The position numbers and the translations under genes are program-made. A model generated the notes under the pieces. The model had not been told where the DNA came from. It saw only the letters and a list, made by a program, of their open reading frames with translations, and did not search any database. Positions 15,191 to 18,484 of a stretch of DNA of 18,484 bases are shown here, piece after piece. Origin of the DNA: Bacillota bacterium (GTDB lineage Bacteria > Bacillota > Clostridia > Lachnospirales > Lachnospiraceae); NCBI GenBank assembly GCA_023423045.1, contig JAFAGA010000101.1, positions 1 to 18,484 on the forward strand. Reading direction: 5' to 3'. Position 1 is the stretch's first letter. Each line of letters begins with the position of its first letter.

Positions 15191-16192
15191 CTAAGGCTCA
15201 ATTATAATCGGCGTTTTCATCGGACATTGCTCCCATAGAATGTCCATTATCTCATTATCCACAGCAATACAGCCGGCAGTCCAATCGGAGCTGCTCCCCA
15301 TCCCATGTATCATAATTTCCCCTCCCATGGCGGTGTTCCAGGGAGGCTGGGTGTAATCATCGATTGCATTGGCTATCTGTCGGTGGGTTGTCCGATCAAT
15401 CCTTCCCTCCTCAAGGGCCCGGTCCGCATCCTCCCTGTTGGGATAGGAAACTCCCAGGGAAAGATAAAACCTGCTGTTACTGTTTCGCGTACAAACATAA
15501 TAGGTACCCTCCGGGGTCCTTCCGTCTCCCTCCTTTTCCTTATCCCCTTCCGGTGACCAGCCAAGGCCTATGGGATAACTGGCATACAGACTATCTCCAT
15601 CCCACAACTCAAGAAGTCTCTCACTCTTCTTGACAATAATCTTCGGGGAACTTAACTGTTCCTGCGCAGTCGAAGATGTTTCTGCTGTTCCCGCTCCTTC
15701 CCCTGGTTTCAGCGCTTTGCCCTCTTCCGTCACTTTTTTTGGCTCCGGCCGGCTCTCCATCAGCAGATCACTGCGTATATAGCCTGTATTTTCTCCATAT
15801 AAAACCTTGCTCCAGTCACCTTCTACGGACAGGAATATTATCTCTGTCCCATGATCCAGCTGCATAAGAATTTCTCCCTTCGTAGAGGGTGCTCCTCTCA
15901 TTCGTATTCCGTGTCCATTGACATATCGGCTTGTCCCGTCAGCAGCCTCAGTTACGCGGTCATCCAAAGAAGGCGGTTGTGCCGTTGGGGATAGCTCTGG
16001 CAAGCTTTCTTCGTCCGGGATTGCAGCTTCCCCGGCCGCTTCTCTGTCTGTTTCAGGAGTTTTTGAGATATCTGCAGACGGAGTCTGCTTTGCGGGATCT
16101 ACCGAAGCTCCCTGCCTGCCGCAACCGTAAAAAAGTATGCTGTGGCTGAGCAATGCCGCAACAATAATTATCTTTTTTAATGTTACTTTCAT
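15191..16192 (-). CDS. SH3-domain L,D-transpeptidase lipoprotein
   Basis: A 333-aa exported protein. The signal peptide ends in a lipobox-like LFYGC with C24. A ~60-residue linker rich in P, S, E and A follows, then a bacterial SH3 domain (~88-146, GIRMRGAPSTKGEILMQL, WSKVLYGENTGYIRSDLL), another linker, and an L,D-transpeptidase (YkuD) domain (~183-332). The catalytic region has H296 (MIHGMG) and C308 in DWTAGCIAVDN. The usual SHGCxR reads TAGCIA, as in YafK-like members, so the following Arg is absent. It would act on peptidoglycan outside the membrane, in cross-linking or a related reaction. The start is supported by GGAGGTG 5 bp before the ATG. The MFS gene follows on the same strand. Confidence 0.9.
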   Translation of the reverse strand: MKVTLKKIIIVAALLSHSILFYGCGRQGASVDPAKQTPSADISKTPETDREAAGEAAIPDEESLPELSPTAQPPSLDDRVTEAADGTSRYVNGHGIRMRGAPSTKGEILMQLDHGTEIIFLSVEGDWSKVLYGENTGYIRSDLLMESRPEPKKVTEEGKALKPGEGAGTAETSSTAQEQLSSPKIIVKKSERLLELWDGDSLYASYPIGLGWSPEGDKEKEGDGRTPEGTYYVCTRNSNSRFYLSLGVSYPNREDADRALEEGRIDRTTHRQIANAIDDYTQPPWNTAMGGEIMIHGMGSSSDWTAGCIAVDNEIMDILWEQCPMKTPIIIEP

Positions 16193-16386
16193 TTTTCACC
16201 TCCAAATTGATAAGCGCTCACACACCTGTCTGATACCATACCAGCTCTTGGAAATTGCTTTGATTTTTTAAGTTATACTGTATCATAATTTGGGTTATTT
16301 GTCACTCATCCATTCTTTTGATTTCACGGAGCCGAACTCATGGGCCCGCCGCCACTAAATGACCTGTTGTGATACTTTTGTTTCTC
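16193..16386. other. Divergent intergenic region
   Basis: This separates the L,D-transpeptidase gene (minus) from the promoter of the zinc-ribbon gene (plus). On the minus strand a GTGACA and a TACAGT lie 17 bp apart near 16280-16306 and may be the transpeptidase promoter, but the match is poor. No gene is seen. Confidence 0.35.
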
Positions 16387-16416
16387 TTGACAAGGAAACC
16401 CAGGTAAGTGTAAAAT
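16387..16416 (+). promoter_or_regulatory. Promoter of interrupted zinc-ribbon gene
   Basis: A perfect TTGACA (16387-16392) and TAAAAT (16411-16416) are spaced by 18 bp on the plus strand, ~75 bp before the ATG at 16492. A perfect dyad follows in the leader at 16437-16460. Confidence 0.7.
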
Positions 16417-16436
16417 AATCCTAGATTTCGACATAT

Positions 16437-16460
16437 ACTTATCCGAATAAATGGATAAGT
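16437..16460. promoter_or_regulatory. Operator-like dyad in leader
   Basis: ACTTATCC (16437-16444) and GGATAAGT (16453-16460) form a perfect 8-bp inverted repeat with an 8-bp spacer, ~20 bp after the predicted transcription start. It could be a repressor site or a small leader hairpin. Confidence 0.5.
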
Positions 16461-16491
16461 AATAAAAATAGGATGGGAGAACACAATATTT

Positions 16492-17442
16492 ATGAATCGA
16501 TCATTATCAAAAGTATTTCGCAAGCTTGCCGACGAGGCAGGACTAATGTTGGATGAAAACAGCGAAACAATTTATGGAAACAAGTCCGGATACAATATAT
16601 GTATCAATTAAGTACCAAATCTCAAAGCATTTCTTATTACGGTATCTGTCAAACGGGGGGATCAGTTGCCGGAATATTCTGAGATGAATGAAATTGTATC
16701 CGATAATAAGAAGCTGCTTAACCGGTGTGAGGTCACACGCTACAAGGTCCGGTTTCAGACGCAGCTCGGCGCAGGCCTCAACTTCAAGAATGCCCTGTCA
16801 AAGGCAACGGGCGCTCTGCAGGAAATCATCTCAGCGCTGCTGCAAAGAGGCTTTGAAAATGCCTGCCAGATCTGCGGAACCTCGGAAGGGGTGGAAAGCT
16901 ACTTTATCACCAACGCTCCGGCGCATATGTGTCCTTCCTGCTACCACGATTACTGCGAGTCCAATGATGCGAGAAGACAAGCGGAGAATGAGAAGAAAGA
17001 AAGTCTCATCGGCGGTATTGCAGGCACATTTTTAGGCTCTTTACTGGGAGGTGCTTGTATCGTGCTTCTGGGACAGCTTGGCTATGTTGCTTCTCTATCC
17101 GGACTGGTAATGGGTGTATGCGCATTAAAGGGCTACGAATTGCTGGGTGGCAAGCTGAGTAAGAAGGGCATCGTCGCAAGTTCTCTGCTGATGCTTGCCA
17201 TGGTATATGTGAGTCAAAGGGTTGACTATGCCATTGCAGTAGCAAATGCTTTTGAAGCGGAGTTGATACCCAGCTTCCGCGCTATCCCCGTTCTGCTGAA
17301 AGAGGAAGTGATTGAGTCTTCATCCTATTACACAAATCTTGCTATGCTGTATGTATTCACTGTAGTAGGTGCAGGCCCCATTATCTCCAATGCGCTGAAA
17401 AACAAACAGAGAGCAAATATTATCTACCGCCTGGGAGCATAA
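16492..17442 (+). pseudogene. Zinc-ribbon membrane protein gene with in-frame TAA
   Basis: From the ATG at 16492 the frame encodes 39 aa and meets TAA at 16609-16611. It then continues in the same frame without another stop to 17442. Ignoring the TAA gives one ~316-aa protein. The 18 codons after the stop (VPNLKAFLITVSVKRGDQ) read like ordinary protein, and the residues before it (GYNICIN) look like the strand of a hairpin that they would complete. A promoter and an operator-like dyad precede the ATG. The simplest reading is a nonsense mutation in a once longer gene, or a sequencing error. Alternatively, translation restarts at TTG 16666 after a GGGGGGA motif. I cannot tell these apart from one sequence. 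Confidence 0.6.
16666..17442 (+). CDS. Zinc-ribbon membrane protein, unknown function (C-terminal frame)
   Basis: The intact 258-aa part of the interrupted gene. A soluble N-terminal half carries helices and a zinc-ribbon motif, CQIC at 67-70 and CPSC at 89-92, with a histidine just after. Glycine-rich membrane helices follow at ~114-136, 138-158, 168-186 and 223-243. A charged, basic end (NALKNKQRANIIYRL) closes it. I do not recognise the family. The zinc ribbon next to several helices suggests a membrane-anchored binding or regulatory protein, but no function should be assigned. The TTG at 16666 has a G-rich motif 4 bp upstream and could start translation. The original start is more likely the ATG at 16492. 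Confidence 0.65.
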   Translation: MPEYSEMNEIVSDNKKLLNRCEVTRYKVRFQTQLGAGLNFKNALSKATGALQEIISALLQRGFENACQICGTSEGVESYFITNAPAHMCPSCYHDYCESNDARRQAENEKKESLIGGIAGTFLGSLLGGACIVLLGQLGYVASLSGLVMGVCALKGYELLGGKLSKKGIVASSLLMLAMVYVSQRVDYAIAVANAFEAELIPSFRAIPVLLKEEVIESSSYYTNLAMLYVFTVVGAGPIISNALKNKQRANIIYRLGA

Positions 17443-17516
17443 ACTGCTGTCGGATCAAACATAACGGAATGCTACTCTTCGGAACATGATTAGAACAACT
17501 GAGGTCTGAATCGAGT

Positions 17517-17542
17517 AGGAGGGAGTGATTAACTCCCCTCCT
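17517..17542 (+). terminator. Weak GC-rich hairpin after zinc-ribbon gene
   Basis: AGGAGGGAGT (17517-17526) can pair with ACTCCCCTCCT (17532-17542) with one bulged base and a 5-nt loop. The nearest T run (seven T at 17563-17569) is ~20 bases downstream, so it is not a standard intrinsic terminator. Its position ~75 bp after the stop makes a 3'-end role possible. Confidence 0.4.
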
Positions 17543-17551
17543 CTCACAGCA

Positions 17552-17636
17552 CTTATCCCGACTTTTTTTGTTATCCCGATAAAATATCAGTGACTTGATG
17601 ATTATCGGCATATCTCATATAAAATGTCGGGATAAC
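17552..17636. repeat. TTATCCCGA repeat cluster at composition boundary
   Basis: CTTATCCCGA (17552-17561) and GTTATCCCGA (17570-17579) are direct repeats across a T7 run. TCGGGATAAC (17627-17636) is a perfect inverted copy of the second, 47 bp away. A partial TTATCGG lies between them. Medium-GC DNA lies to the left and strongly AT-rich DNA to the right. The arrangement could be an attachment or recombination site, a protein-binding cluster, or a long-range hairpin. Confidence 0.6.
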
Positions 17637-17672
17637 TTAATTATAGAAGAAAAAAGATAGAAAATTATATTG

Positions 17673-17686
17673 TTACATTAATGTAA
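17673..17686. promoter_or_regulatory. 14-bp palindrome, upstream operator candidate
   Basis: TTACATTAATGTAA is a perfect palindrome ~70 bp before the -35 box of the last gene. Its core TACATTAATGTA matches the second palindrome at 17791-17802 except at the two symmetric inner positions. Confidence 0.5.
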
Positions 17687-17755
17687 GAATATGAATCATG
17701 CTTGCGTTTTGATAAAATAACTGTTGACTAGGAGTATTTCACTAAATGTTATATA

Positions 17756-17785
17756 TTTACAATTTATATACAAGAATGATATAAT
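17756..17785 (+). promoter_or_regulatory. Promoter of the AT-rich secreted protein gene
   Basis: TTTACA (17756-17761) and a perfect TATAAT (17780-17785) have an 18-bp spacer. The predicted start lies inside the palindrome at 17791-17802, and the leader to the ATG is ~55 nt. Confidence 0.65.
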
Positions 17786-17790
17786 CAAAC

Positions 17791-17802
17791 TACACTAGTG
17801 TA
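17791..17802. promoter_or_regulatory. 12-bp palindrome over predicted transcription start
   Basis: TACACTAGTGTA is a perfect palindrome 5 bp after the -10 box, so a bound protein would block initiation. With 17673-17686 it defines a shared core TACAYTARTGTA. The four-base spacing between TACA and TGTA differs from the two-base spacing I recall for CopY and BlaI/MecI-type operators. Confidence 0.5.
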
Positions 17803-17845
17803 ATGGTAATAATTGTATGGAAATTATGAAAGGTAGTGAACAATT

Positions 17846-18484
17846 ATGAAAAAACTAAAAAAGGTATTCATATTCTTTTTATCATTAGCTTTGATTTTAT
17901 CTTGCACTACTCCAGTATCAGCTATCTCATCAAATAAAAAGATTTCGAGCAATACATGTAAACAAATTGTTGATACACTTGACTTTATTAGTAAGCAAAA
18001 AAGTATGAATGGTTTTGCTAATATTAACTTTGATGCAATATTTATCGGGAATCCTATTTTGGCATATGAGTATTCAGATAACGAATTAAATGAATTAGAT
18101 TTTTTAGTATATCCATTATCTAGTAATGGATGTTTATTTGCATTTGCTATTAAGGATAATAAGAAATCTTCTATTAACATTACAACTGAATTTGTGGATG
18201 AAATCAAATTGGATATTGCTACTAAAGAGCCCTTTGCTTTTGTTTATGATAACAATTCATGTTATATATATACTTCAAAAAATTTCAAAAAAATATACAA
18301 AAATGTTAACATAGATAACAGAAAAAGAGATACTCTTAATTATGATAAAGTAGATAAATCTATATTTGAATCTGTCGAACTAAATAGTATTACTGAAGCG
18401 CAACCCTTGGGTACTAATTCGATATCAACAGTTGAATCAAAAAATTCTAGTTCTAATAATTATTTTGCACCTGTTTATTATTCA
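17846..18484 (+). CDS. Secreted protein, AT-rich, partial at window end
   Basis: An open frame of 213 codons with no stop before the window ends, so only the N-terminal part is seen. It starts with a clear signal peptide: MKKLKK, a hydrophobic core FIFFLSLALILS, and a signal peptidase I site after PVSA. C20 in LILSC is a poor lipobox match, but lipidation is not excluded. The mature part is mixed alpha/beta in look, rich in N, S, K and Y, with NGFANINFDAIFIGNPILAY and PFAFVYDNNSCYIY segments, then an N/S-rich stretch before the edge. I recall similar N-terminal regions ahead of C39-like peptidase domains in Firmicutes secreted proteins, but that domain would lie beyond the window, so this is only a guess. 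The codons are strongly A/T-ending, unlike all other genes here. The ribosome site (AAAGG, 11 bp upstream) is weak. Confidence 0.75.
   Translation, partial: MKKLKKVFIFFLSLALILSCTTPVSAISSNKKISSNTCKQIVDTLDFISKQKSMNGFANINFDAIFIGNPILAYEYSDNELNELDFLVYPLSSNGCLFAFAIKDNKKSSINITTEFVDEIKLDIATKEPFAFVYDNNSCYIYTSKNFKKIYKNVNIDNRKRDTLNYDKVDKSIFESVELNSITEAQPLGTNSISTVESKNSSSNNYFAPVYYS

Larger units (their letters stand above)
17637..17845. other. AT-rich upstream region of last gene
   Basis: Contains two related palindromes (17673-17686, 17791-17802) and a good promoter (17756-17785), listed separately. A TTGACT at 17724-17729 may be a second -35, without a clear -10 partner. No gene is seen here. Confidence 0.5.

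Noticed and set aside
16338..16523. 61-aa minus-strand frame between the transpeptidase and zinc-ribbon genes
   Set aside because: It overlaps the plus-strand promoter, dyad and gene start, and has no ribosome site.
17552..17636. CRISPR array
   Set aside because: Only two or three 9-10 bp copies with unequal spacing and one inverted. There are no spacer units and no cas genes.
17824..18207. 127-aa minus-strand frame in the AT-rich end
   Set aside because: It lies opposite the signal-peptide gene, lacks a ribosome site and has no protein-like features. The plus-strand frame is favoured.

Overview
The window looks like a chromosomal segment of a Gram-positive Clostridia bacterium, most likely a Lachnospiraceae-type Firmicute. 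The reasons are AGGAGG-type ribosome binding sites, clear TTGACA/TATAAT promoters, a B12-dependent methionine synthase without a reactivation domain, a fused homocysteine methyltransferase/MTHFR, a DUF2752 protein with a CPxCG motif, and an ECF sigma/anti-sigma pair of a type common in that family. Most of the window has medium GC. The last ~0.9 kb is strikingly AT-rich. No rRNA, tRNA, CRISPR array, transposase or integrase was seen.

Layout. (1) 276-4736, minus strand: a methyl-transfer unit made of a homocysteine methyltransferase/methylenetetrahydrofolate reductase fusion followed by MetH, closed by an AT-rich hairpin terminator. Together the two genes would make methyl-THF and pass its methyl group to homocysteine. 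(2) 5100-8489: an envelope/regulation block. It holds a DUF2752 membrane protein on the plus strand behind a dyad-rich leader, an ECF sigma factor with its membrane anti-sigma partner on the minus strand, and a Q/N-rich DUF4190 membrane protein on the minus strand. (3) 8602-10146: an L-fucose/L-arabinose isomerase-family enzyme with its own strong promoter, then a convergent small heat-shock protein. (4) 10716-11471: mostly non-coding. It has several palindromes, five tandem ~20-bp repeats and an unlisted ~51-aa small gene. (5) 11472-13484: a membrane PAS-GGDEF-EAL cyclic-di-GMP protein. (6) 13819-16192: a minus-strand pair, an SH3/L,D-transpeptidase lipoprotein followed by an MFS transporter, ended by a strong terminator. 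(7) 16387-17442: a zinc-ribbon membrane protein gene with a good promoter but an in-frame TAA near its 5' end, apparently a nonsense-interrupted gene. (8) 17550-18484: a sudden shift to AT-rich DNA marked by repeated TTATCCCGA motifs, then two related palindromes around a promoter and a secreted protein that runs off the window.

The core metabolic and signalling genes are recognisable family members. The parts that resist simple explanation are the tandem repeat array before the small gene, the interrupted zinc-ribbon gene, and the AT-rich right end with its repeats and operator-like palindromes. I do not see a complete new defence or mobile system inside the window. The right end may be the edge of an acquired region, but this is inference.
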